DNA of 7,078 nt from Planctomycetaceae bacterium (lineage in GTDB: Bacteria > Planctomycetota > Planctomycetia > Planctomycetales > Planctomycetaceae): assembly GCA_020426065.1 (NCBI GenBank), contig JAGQQT010000212.1, positions 1-7,078 on the forward strand, given 5' to 3'. Numbering within the stretch: position 1 is the first letter of the stretch; every line of letters starts with the position of its first letter. This document shows positions 1-7,078 of the stretch, piece after piece. The notes under the pieces are model-generated. The model made no database searches. It was not told the origin of the DNA and saw nothing but the letters and a program-made list of their open reading frames with translations. Both the position numbers and the translations under genes were made by a program.

Positions 1-13
1 TTATTCTCTCATA

Positions 14-46
14 GACTGCACTCCAGTGGACTGTTGTGGTGCAGTC
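14..46. repeat. 8-bp inverted repeat downstream of the glycosyltransferase
   Basis: GACTGCAC at 14-21 is the exact reverse complement of GTGCAGTC at 39-46, with a 17-nt spacer. It lies past the stop codon of the minus-strand glycosyltransferase and next to a second hairpin at 50-68. No run of T follows on either strand, so it is not a standard intrinsic terminator. It could be a 3'-end stabilising or termination structure, or chance. Confidence 0.35.
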
Positions 47-49
47 AGC

Positions 50-68
50 TCAGAAAACTGTTTTCTGA
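50..68 (-). terminator. Possible weak terminator hairpin after the glycosyltransferase
   Basis: TCAGAAAA (50-57) and TTTTCTGA (61-68) form a perfect 8-bp stem with a 3-nt loop, 31 nt downstream of the minus-strand stop codon at 100-102. The stem is A/T-rich and no U-tract follows it on the minus strand, so intrinsic termination would be inefficient. A second inverted repeat (14-46) follows directly and the two may act together. The structure is certain from sequence; the role is inferred from position only. Confidence 0.3.
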
Positions 69-99
69 TAAATTACTGATTCCTGCTCACAGATGCCAC

Positions 100-1233
100 T
101 CACGGATCAGAACGGGGGCATAGCAGAGAACTCCAGAATGCATGATGCTCCTCTGCGGATCGACCTAACAGAAACAGATCTGCAATCCTCCCCTGTGCAG
201 CCTGACCCAGCTTATTGCGAAGCGTGGCATCGGCCATCAGGTCTCGGCAGGCTTCGATGAGAAGTTCTTTGTGATCAGGTGGAACCAGTTTGACAGATCG
301 TTCCCCTTCCAGCATTTCCTCCGTCCCGCCGACGGAAGTTGCCACAATCGCCTGGCCCGCGGCTGCCGCTTCCAGCAGGACTCGTCCAAACGGTTCCTGG
401 CGAGCGGGATGAATCAGAAGATCAATTTGCGGCAGGAGTTCACGCACATCCGTCCGATATCCCAGAAAATGGACCCGCGGATCTTCGCTGCCATTTTCCA
501 GTTCCTTGACCAAACCAGTAAAGTAGTCCCGGCTTTCCTGTTTGCCGGAATAGCGTTCTCCGATCACAACCAGGTGCCACTCCGGAAAATCAGGCAGCAG
601 TTTCAGCCAGCTGGAAATCAGTAGGTCCTGGCCCTTTCGCAGACAGACTTGTCCAATCTGAGCGGCAAGTTTCACCTGCTGGTTCAGACCAAGTTCTGAA
701 CGCAGGTCTGTCCGCACTACGTGGGAATCCAGCTCGATTCCGTTATAAATCCGCTGGATCTGTTGAGGGGCGATTCCCTGCTGAACGTAATAATCACGAG
801 TCGCATCAGAGACACTGATGAGACCATCCAAGTGCTGCAAATCCTCGACAGCCTTCTTGCTAATCCTCATTTGATCCCGCAAATGGCCAGTGATCGGAAT
901 CGGAAACTGGTCCCGATGGCGGGCAAAAAAACGGGCGAGGGTGAGGCTGTTGGCGTGCAGCAGATCCGGTTTTTCCGTGGCAAGCAGTGAATGCCAGGCT
1001 GCCAGAAGTTCTTCATCCGATTTCCGCTTGCCCTGGTCATCGCGCCAGGAAAACGGCACCAATCGGAACCGGTCCCGGATGAGTTGTTCTTCGAGAGCGC
1101 CACCGGGTGGCACAGCAAACAGGAACTCGAAGCGGGATCGCAACGCTCTCGCAACGGCCAGCAGGGATTGCTCACCTCCCAGCAGACTGGGAAACTCCAT
1201 GGCGATCATCAGACGAGGCAAGGATCGAGTCAT
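100..1233 (-). CDS. Family 4-type glycosyltransferase (GT-B fold)
   Basis: Predicted cytoplasmic or membrane-associated glycosyltransferase that moves a sugar from a nucleotide-sugar donor to an unidentified acceptor, probably in envelope glycan or polysaccharide synthesis. The 377-residue protein has the two-domain GT-B layout. The N-terminal acceptor half carries the early Gly-Gly-Glu motif (residues 19-21). A linker follows with the family-typical VSDATRDYY and RIYNGIE segments (141-167). The C-terminal donor domain has the RKGQD motif (199-203) and the retaining-type EX7E motif, E280 to E288 in EPFGRVLLE, then the Gly-rich VGGTEEML. No signal peptide or transmembrane segment is evident. 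The ATG at 1233 has AAAGGA 10 nt upstream (1244-1249), inside a hairpin described separately. The gene follows cysS by 75 nt on the same strand and may share its transcript. Family is secure; donor and acceptor cannot be read from sequence. Confidence 0.9.
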   Translation of the reverse strand: MTRSLPRLMIAMEFPSLLGGEQSLLAVARALRSRFEFLFAVPPGGALEEQLIRDRFRLVPFSWRDDQGKRKSDEELLAAWHSLLATEKPDLLHANSLTLARFFARHRDQFPIPITGHLRDQMRISKKAVEDLQHLDGLISVSDATRDYYVQQGIAPQQIQRIYNGIELDSHVVRTDLRSELGLNQQVKLAAQIGQVCLRKGQDLLISSWLKLLPDFPEWHLVVIGERYSGKQESRDYFTGLVKELENGSEDPRVHFLGYRTDVRELLPQIDLLIHPARQEPFGRVLLEAAAAGQAIVATSVGGTEEMLEGERSVKLVPPDHKELLIEACRDLMADATLRNKLGQAAQGRIADLFLLGRSAEEHHAFWSSLLCPRSDP

Positions 1234-1248
1234 CGAAGATCGATCCTT
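1220..1248 (-). promoter_or_regulatory. Hairpin sequestering the glycosyltransferase ribosome-binding site
   Basis: AAGGATCGA at 1220-1228 and TCGATCCTT at 1240-1248 are exact reverse complements separated by 11 nt. In the minus-strand mRNA the 5' arm contains most of the Shine-Dalgarno sequence (AAAGGA, 1244-1249), the loop contains the AUG (1231-1233), and the 3' arm lies in codons 3-5. Folding would hide the ribosome-binding site and could make translation depend on temperature, a factor, or ribosomes arriving from cysS. The pairing is seen directly; the regulatory role is inference. Confidence 0.5.
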
Positions 1249-1277
1249 TCACGTTGCTCAATCAGTGTGAATTGATG

Positions 1278-1303
1278 AGTGCCTGTGTGATGCCAGAGGC
1301 ACT
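1278..1303 (-). repeat. 7-bp inverted repeat just after the cysS stop
   Basis: AGTGCCT (1278-1284) and AGGCACT (1297-1303) form a perfect 7-bp stem with a 12-nt loop, starting 5 nt past the cysS stop codon (1309-1311) on the minus strand. No U-tract follows, so it is not a clear intrinsic terminator. It could lower read-through into the glycosyltransferase or protect the 3' end of the cysS message. Confidence 0.35.
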
Positions 1304-1308
1304 TCCTG

Positions 1309-2820
<1,512 letters not shown>

Positions 2821-3071
2821 CTGCTCGCGTCCTTGGCGATATCTGAACAACGGAAACTGTGGGTTCTTTGCGTACTTTTGTGAATTTCGGGAGATTTGAA
2901 AAGGTCAATTTTCTTTCTCACCAATCTGGCGGCGTTGATGCGATCCTCCATTTCGGAAGGATTCCCAATTCCCGCAGTCAAACCGACAGTTGCCCCTGTT
3001 CACGCGAAGCATTATCGTCTGGAGTCTGGAATGACTCTATTTGCCCGTTTTGAGAGGAATTGAGGGACCAC
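2821..3071. promoter_or_regulatory. Divergent intergenic region between cysS and trxB
   Basis: These 251 bases should hold the promoters for both genes. On the minus strand, TTGACC (2908-2903) resembles a -35 box, but the matching -10 position about 17 nt on is a poor match to TATAAT, so the promoter is only suggested. On the plus side CATTAT (3010-3015) resembles a -10 element without a well-spaced -35 (TTGCCC at 2990-2995 is only 14 nt away). A 7-bp tandem repeat lies at 3017-3030. Short open frames here have no recognisable protein character and no good ribosome-binding site. I find no riboswitch or T-box that I can name. Confidence 0.4.
3017..3037. repeat. Tandem GTCTGGA repeat with overlapping inverted repeat upstream of trxB
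   Basis: GTCTGGA occurs twice in direct succession (3017-3023 and 3024-3030). GAGTC (3022-3026) and GACTC (3033-3037) also form a 5-bp inverted repeat with a 6-nt spacer. It lies 34-54 nt before the trxB start, where a regulator might bind, but the elements are short and could be chance. Confidence 0.25.
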
Positions 3072-4139
3072 ATGTCAGATCAGCCACTGCGAAATGTGAT
3101 CATCATCGGCTCCGGCCCCGCTGCCTGGTCAGCTGCCATTTACACATCTCGCGCGAATCTGCAGCCTCTGGTCTTTGAAGGGGCTTTTACAGAAGACAAC
3201 CGCCTCAAGGGGACACTTCCGCTCGGACAGCTTGCACTCACAACTGAAGTCGAAAATTTCGCTGGTTTTCCCGCTGGAGATCTTTCCGGCTACTACAGCA
3301 CTGCGTTCGACGAACGTAAAGCAGCGGAGATAAATTCAACGCATCACAAACAGGGGGTAAGTGGCCCGGAACTGATGGAGTTGATGCGACAGCAGGCTAA
3401 AAATTTCGGCACCGAAGTCATCACTGACGATATCGTCTCCTGCCAGCTGGGGGAAAAACCGTTTGTGTTGAAGTCTCTCTCTGGGAAAGAATATCAGGCG
3501 CATGCAATCATTGTTGCGACCGGTGCCCGGGCAAATTATCTGGGACTGGAATCCGAAGAGCGCTTCAAAAACATGGGCGTTTCCGCCTGTGCAGTTTGCG
3601 ATGGGGCATTGCCTCGTTTCCGTAATCAGCCGCTGGTCGTGGTTGGCGGCGGCGATTCCGCCATGGAAGAGGCTACCTTCCTGACCAAATTCGCATCCAA
3701 AGTTTACATCGTGCATCGCCGCCACGAATTCCGTGCCAGCAAGGTGATGGCGGAGCGAGCGTTGGCCAATCACAAAATCGAAGTCAAATGGAACTCCGTC
3801 ATCGATGAAGTTCTGGGAGACGAAAAGAAGGGTGTGACGGGAGTCCGCATTCGCAGTACAGTCGATGAATCCCAGACTGAAGAACTCGATGCCACCGGCT
3901 ACTTCGCAGCGATTGGCCATACTCCGAATACGGATTTCCTGGGTGGGCAAGTTGAAACCAAACCCAACGGCTATATCAAATGGACGGTCCCCTTCCGCAC
4001 CAATACGAATGTGGAAGGAGTGTTTGCGGCCGGAGATGTGGCCGACGATAATTACAAACAGGCCATTACCGCTGCGGGCAGCGGTTGCCAGGCGGCACTG
4101 GATGCCGAGCGCTGGCTGGCCTCACAGGGACACGAATAA
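3072..4139 (+). CDS. trxB: Thioredoxin reductase (NADPH, FAD flavoprotein)
   Basis: Passes electrons from NADPH through FAD and a redox disulfide to thioredoxin in the cytoplasm. The 355-residue protein has the FAD-binding [10 protein letters not shown] (13-22), the active-site pair C173 and C176 in CAVCDG, the NADPH-binding [11 protein letters not shown] (191-201), [10 protein letters not shown] (215-224), and the C-terminal FAD motif [18 protein letters not shown] (316-333). It is about 35 residues longer than E. coli TrxB. The excess is two insertions in the N-terminal FAD domain: about 10 residues before [13 protein letters not shown], and about 26 after FPAGDLSG (roughly 74-97). The usual GGQL is LGQL here. 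I chose the ATG at 3072, with GAGGGA 4 nt and GAGAGGA 13 nt upstream, over an in-frame TTG at 3060. It is divergent from cysS, and 133 nt separate it from the peptidase, so shared transcription is uncertain. Confidence 0.95.
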   Translation: MSDQPLRNVIIIGSGPAAWSAAIYTSRANLQPLVFEGAFTEDNRLKGTLPLGQLALTTEVENFAGFPAGDLSGYYSTAFDERKAAEINSTHHKQGVSGPELMELMRQQAKNFGTEVITDDIVSCQLGEKPFVLKSLSGKEYQAHAIIVATGARANYLGLESEERFKNMGVSACAVCDGALPRFRNQPLVVVGGGDSAMEEATFLTKFASKVYIVHRRHEFRASKVMAERALANHKIEVKWNSVIDEVLGDEKKGVTGVRIRSTVDESQTEELDATGYFAAIGHTPNTDFLGGQVETKPNGYIKWTVPFRTNTNVEGVFAAGDVADDNYKQAITAAGSGCQAALDAERWLASQGHE

Positions 4140-4154
4140 ACCAGAGCGGGGAGT

Positions 4155-4203
4155 GTGAATCACGAGGTCACAGGCGATTGCCAGCAAAAAACAACTGATT
4201 CAC
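4155..4203. repeat. 8-bp inverted repeat between trxB and the M24 peptidase gene
   Basis: GTGAATCA (4155-4162) and TGATTCAC (4196-4203) are exact reverse complements 33 nt apart. The spacer contains a small GGC/GCC hairpin (4173-4182) followed by a run of A. The 133-bp gap between the two genes holds no other clear signal: no strong terminator for trxB and no convincing promoter for the peptidase. A hairpin of this spacing could arise by chance in a gap this long. Confidence 0.25.
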
Positions 4204-4272
4204 TGGCCCATATTGTTCATACACGGGAAACAGCAACCCAATGCGTTTCCTTCTGATCAACGAGAGAAAACC

Positions 4273-5454
4273 ATGCTGACAAAAGAAGGCTGCCTGAAAC
4301 GCCGGGAACGACTCTGGTCAAAAGTTCCTGATCATCTCGAGTGGCTGCTGATTGCAGATCCCCGTCATGTGCAGTATCTGGCCAACTTCATGGTCAATCC
4401 ACTCAGCTTTTCAGGCGGCGAGCGTGCGTTGCTGCTGCTGGAACGGGAACGTGGTGCCACCCTGCTGGGAGATAACTTCACACTTCGTTCCGCTGCCGAT
4501 GAGCCTCACATTGACGCGGAAATCATCGGTCCCTGGTACGATCACAAACATTCGGTCATCAATCGCGATCACGCGCTGTTCAATGCCCTCAAGCAGGTGA
4601 GCGATCGGCTTTATGGGCGTCCCGGTTCGGTCGAAGCTGAGTGGTTACCGGTTGGTGCCTGGGAAGTTCTGGCCCTGGATCATGAAGCTCATTCCGTCTC
4701 TCAGGAGGCAGGTAAAAAGTCCAAAGCCAATAGCACGCTCGATCTGGGAACGCTCATCCGTTCGCTGCGACGTCAGAAGGATGCAGACGAAATCGCTCTG
4801 CTCAAGCATTGCATGGAAGCCGGAGCGGCAGGTCAGCAACGGGCTCAGGAAGTGGTTGCCCCCAGCATCACGGAATTCGAAGTCTATCGGGAAGTTCAGA
4901 ACGCGGCATTGAAAAAACTCGGCCGCCCCGGACTGGTCTATGGAGATTTCCGGGCCTGCACCTCCACCGCTCCCAAGCAGGGTGGTCTGCCTACTCATTA
5001 CGAACTTCAGGCTGGTGATCTGTTTGTGCTGGATTACTCGGTTGTGCTGTGCGGATATCGCAGTGACTTCACCAACACCCTGGCGGTCTTTGAGCCAACG
5101 CCCGCTCAGCAGGAGATGTTCGACCTGTGCATGACCGGAATGAAAGCGGGTGAGCAGCAACTGAAAGCCGGAGCGAAAGCTGCCGATGTCTATAAGGCTG
5201 TCAAGCAGCCTTATCTGGATGCCGGGAGAGGAGAAATCTTTACCCATCATGCGGGACATGGACTTGGCCTGGGCCATCCCGAGGCTCCCATACTGGTTCC
5301 GGAAAGCACCGATGTTCTGCTGGCTGGAGATGTCATCACGCTCGAACCGGGTGCCTATCAGGAAGGGATTGGCGGAATCCGCATCGAACACAACTATCTG
5401 ATTACCGAAACCGGCTTTGAGCGTCTCAGCCAGCATCACATTTCTCTCACCTGA
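4273..5454 (+). CDS. M24 family metallopeptidase, Xaa-Pro aminopeptidase/prolidase-like
   Basis: Predicted two-metal peptidase that cuts an N-terminal residue from a following proline, or splits Xaa-Pro dipeptides, in the cytoplasm. The 393-residue protein has a creatinase-like N-terminal domain (about 1-165) and a C-terminal pita-bread catalytic domain. All five expected metal ligands are visible: D254 (VLDYS), D265 (RSDFTNT), H329 ([12 protein letters not shown]), E358 (TLEPGAY) and E372 (GIRIEHN). No signal peptide is seen. I chose the ATG at 4273 because GAGAGA (4262-4267) lies 5 nt upstream and [14 protein letters not shown] looks like a normal start; an in-frame TTG at 4213 would add 20 poorly conserved-looking residues. 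The BioF-like gene begins 15 nt after its stop, so the two are probably co-transcribed. The fold and metal site are firm; aminopeptidase (PepP) versus dipeptidase (PepQ) cannot be settled here. Confidence 0.92.
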   Translation: MLTKEGCLKRRERLWSKVPDHLEWLLIADPRHVQYLANFMVNPLSFSGGERALLLLERERGATLLGDNFTLRSAADEPHIDAEIIGPWYDHKHSVINRDHALFNALKQVSDRLYGRPGSVEAEWLPVGAWEVLALDHEAHSVSQEAGKKSKANSTLDLGTLIRSLRRQKDADEIALLKHCMEAGAAGQQRAQEVVAPSITEFEVYREVQNAALKKLGRPGLVYGDFRACTSTAPKQGGLPTHYELQAGDLFVLDYSVVLCGYRSDFTNTLAVFEPTPAQQEMFDLCMTGMKAGEQQLKAGAKAADVYKAVKQPYLDAGRGEIFTHHAGHGLGLGHPEAPILVPESTDVLLAGDVITLEPGAYQEGIGGIRIEHNYLITETGFERLSQHHISLT

Positions 5455-5486
5455 TGAAACCGTCGTCTAGTGTCGACTCAGTTTGA
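5454..5486 (+). other. Ten-codon mini-ORF bridging the peptidase and BioF-like genes
   Basis: The peptidase stop TGA (5452-5454) shares its last base with an ATG (5454-5456) that opens a 10-codon frame ending at TGA 5484-5486, past the GTG start of the next gene in another frame. Because the BioF-like gene has no visible Shine-Dalgarno sequence, ribosomes reinitiating here could help deliver translation to it. It may equally be a by-product of the TGATGA sequence. There is no evidence for a functional peptide. Confidence 0.15.
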
Positions 5487-6681
5487 AGTCCGGCTGACAG
5501 AGCAGCTCGCAACCTGGACCTCAGAACGTCTGCTGCGAACCAAACGGATCACCGAGCCGATCGGCCCCGGACAGTGCCGTATTGATGGTCGCACGTTCTG
5601 GGATTTCTCGACCAATGACTATCACGGCTTCTCCCGGCACCCTGAAGTGATTCGCGCTGTTTGCGAACAGATTCCGACTCTCGGAATTGGCTCGCGGGCC
5701 AGCGTGCTGATTTCCGGCTGGTCGCCTGCACACGAAAAACTGGTTCGCACCCTCAGTGAATTTGAGTTGGTGGATGATGTAGCCCTGTTCCCCAGCGGTT
5801 ATGCCGCCTGCATGGGAACGGTTGCCTGTCTGTCCCGGAAAGAGGATGTCATTTTGTGTGACCGGGATCTGCATGCCTGCCTGGTGGACGGCATTCGCAT
5901 TTCGGGAGCAAAGATGCGGGTTTACCGCCGACACAATCTGGCAACGCTCGAACGGGAATTGAAAAAGTCTGCAGGCAATACGGGGCTGCGCTGGATTGTG
6001 ACCGAATCTGCTTTCGGGATGGAAGGTTCGGTTGCTCCACTTCCGGAACTTGTCGCTCTGGCTGAACAATACGATGCCTTTCTGATCTGCGATGAAGCCC
6101 ACGCTACCGGTGTTTATGGGCCAGCGGGCCAGGGCTATCTCCGGGAACTACTGGAGGCAGGGCAACTGACTCACGAACAGATCCGGGAACGGATTCCCGT
6201 CCGACTCGGCACGCTCAGCAAAGGGTTGGGATCACAGGGAGGATTTGTCGCCGGAAGTACAAATCTGATTCGGGTTCTCTGGAATTCCGCCCGTTCGTTA
6301 ATGTTCTCAACCGGGCTTTCTGTTCCCGCCTGCGTTGCCGCCACTGCTGCCGTCAAACTCCTGACGGAACAGCCGGAACGCATTCACGAACTTCGCTCCC
6401 GGGCTCGATCCTTTCGCTCGCAGCTGATTGAACAGGGATTCGCGGTGCCGGGAAAGGAGGATTCCCCGATCGTCCCGATTCTTCTTGAGGATCCCGACCG
6501 CACTCTCCACTGGGGAGCAGAACTGCAGGCCGCTGGTTATTTGACAGGCATGATTCGGCCACCTACCGTGCCTCAGGGTACATCCCGTTTACGGATCTCG
6601 ATCAATTCCGCAGTCCCCCAGGAAGCCATTGACCAGTTATTACATCAACTGATCTGTCTCGGCAGGAAAGACGCCGCCTGA
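5470..6681 (+). CDS. BioF-like alpha-oxoamine synthase (8-amino-7-oxononanoate synthase family)
   Basis: PLP-dependent fold-type I enzyme that condenses an amino acid with an acyl thioester and loses CO2. BioF joins alanine and pimeloyl thioester for biotin synthesis. Visible in 403 residues: [13 protein letters not shown] (46-58); H135 in CDRDLHACL, which stacks on PLP in relatives; D208 and H211 in [11 protein letters not shown]; the PLP lysine K251 in TLSKGLG; and the C-terminal [13 protein letters not shown] (363-375), very like E. coli BioF. The Gly-rich GSGGS of many relatives reads [12 protein letters not shown] here (72-83), and it is about 20 residues longer than E. coli BioF. The GTG at 5470 is the only good start, since an in-frame stop lies at 5455-5457, and no Shine-Dalgarno is seen. 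No other biotin gene is nearby. The next gene overlaps its stop by one base, so a role in another acyl pathway is possible. bioF is the leading name, not certain. Confidence 0.85.
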   Translation: MSTQFEVRLTEQLATWTSERLLRTKRITEPIGPGQCRIDGRTFWDFSTNDYHGFSRHPEVIRAVCEQIPTLGIGSRASVLISGWSPAHEKLVRTLSEFELVDDVALFPSGYAACMGTVACLSRKEDVILCDRDLHACLVDGIRISGAKMRVYRRHNLATLERELKKSAGNTGLRWIVTESAFGMEGSVAPLPELVALAEQYDAFLICDEAHATGVYGPAGQGYLRELLEAGQLTHEQIRERIPVRLGTLSKGLGSQGGFVAGSTNLIRVLWNSARSLMFSTGLSVPACVAATAAVKLLTEQPERIHELRSRARSFRSQLIEQGFAVPGKEDSPIVPILLEDPDRTLHWGAELQAAGYLTGMIRPPTVPQGTSRLRISINSAVPQEAIDQLLHQLICLGRKDAA

Positions 6682-7078
6682 TGCCCAGCCCCGAGTCTGA
6701 GGAACTCTCATTCGATTCGTCCATCATTGAAAATGGATTGGCGGAGGAGTATCCGTTCGCCTCTCATTACCTGGATGTGGCGGGGGGAAAGATTCATTAT
6801 GTTGATGAGGGGGAGGGGGCTCCGCTGCTGTTTGTGCATGGGAATCCGACCTGGAGTTTCGCCTGGCGGAATCTGATCAAGCGGTTTCGTTCCCAGTATC
6901 GCTGCATCGCGATTGATCACCTCGGTTGTGGACTTTCCGAGAAACCGGCAGATGGTCAGTACGGATACGTGCATCATATTGAACGTCTGCAGTCCCTGGT
7001 CAATCATCTGGAACTGGATCACATCACGCTGATTGCTCACGACTGGGGAGGAGCGATTGGCTGTGGTGTTGCCGGACG
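6681..7078 (+). CDS. OleB / haloalkane dehalogenase III-like alpha/beta-hydrolase (partial, 5' end)
   Basis: The first 132 codons of an alpha/beta-hydrolase with an Asp nucleophile; the gene runs off the right edge. Seen: YPFASHYLD (24-32), the oxyanion-hole motif [13 protein letters not shown] (53-65), [11 protein letters not shown] (79-89), and the nucleophile elbow AHDWGGAIG (119-127) with D121. N55 and W122 fall where haloalkane dehalogenases bind halide. DHxGCGLSxKP and the YPF...HYLD start resemble OleB, which as a beta-lactone decarboxylase completes long-chain olefin synthesis, and the related dehalogenase subfamily III. The acid and histidine of the triad lie beyond the window. The ATG at 6681-6683 shares one base with the BioF-like stop, which favours translational coupling; AGGAAAG lies 10 nt upstream (6664-6670). 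The hydrolase class is firm. OleB is the best guess; dehalogenase or epoxide hydrolase activity remains possible. Confidence 0.85.
   Translation, partial: MPSPESEELSFDSSIIENGLAEEYPFASHYLDVAGGKIHYVDEGEGAPLLFVHGNPTWSFAWRNLIKRFRSQYRCIAIDHLGCGLSEKPADGQYGYVHHIERLQSLVNHLELDHITLIAHDWGGAIGCGVAG

Noticed and set aside
2859..3053. A 64-codon plus-strand open frame in the cysS-trxB gap
   Set aside because: No recognisable motif and no convincing Shine-Dalgarno. The stretch is better explained as promoter region for the two divergent genes.
2821..3071. T-box or other riboswitch leader for cysS
   Set aside because: The region is short and I could not find a T-box-like sequence followed by a terminator/antiterminator pair on the minus strand.
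3336..3950. A 204-codon open frame on the minus strand inside trxB
   Set aside because: Antisense to the CxxC and NADPH motifs of TrxB, with low-complexity, non-protein-like composition. It is a shadow.
4213..4272. Upstream TTG start for the M24 peptidase
   Set aside because: The extra 20 residues look unlike the family N-terminus, while the ATG at 4273 has a purine-rich ribosome-binding site at normal spacing.
4645..5439. A 264-codon open frame on the minus strand inside the M24 peptidase gene
   Set aside because: It lies fully antisense to the metal-ligand region of the peptidase and has no recognisable domain.

Overview
The window carries six protein-coding genes. On the minus strand are a family 4-type glycosyltransferase and cysteinyl-tRNA synthetase (cysS). 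On the plus strand are thioredoxin reductase (trxB), an M24 (Xaa-Pro) metallopeptidase, a BioF-like alpha-oxoamine synthase, and the first part of an alpha/beta-hydrolase that resembles OleB and haloalkane dehalogenase subfamily III and is cut by the right edge. I see no tRNA, rRNA, CRISPR array, insertion sequence or phage gene. Overall this looks like a chromosomal region rather than a mobile island.

Organism: the moderate-to-high GC, the extra segments in CysRS and TrxB, and a possible OleB beside a BioF-like enzyme suggest a planctomycete, perhaps a Planctomycetaceae-like marine or freshwater lineage. This is inference from protein flavour, not from a marker gene.

Layout. Positions 1-99 are non-coding and hold two inverted repeats just past the glycosyltransferase stop. 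The glycosyltransferase (100-1233, minus) lies 75 nt downstream of cysS (1309-2820, minus), so the two may be co-transcribed. Its Shine-Dalgarno sequence lies in one arm of a perfect 9-bp hairpin whose loop holds the start codon. A 251-bp divergent intergenic region (2821-3071) separates cysS from trxB (3072-4139, plus). After a 133-bp gap come the M24 peptidase (4273-5454), the BioF-like enzyme (5470-6681, GTG start, 15-nt gap) and the hydrolase (6681 to the edge), whose start codon overlaps the BioF-like stop by one base. The last three look like one transcription unit.

How they fit together: cysS and trxB are housekeeping genes for translation and thiol redox balance. The most interesting part is the tight coupling of a PLP-dependent acyl-CoA/amino-acid condensing enzyme to an OleB-like Asp-nucleophile hydrolase. 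It could mark a lipid or long-chain hydrocarbon pathway that runs past the right edge. The sequence shown cannot confirm that.
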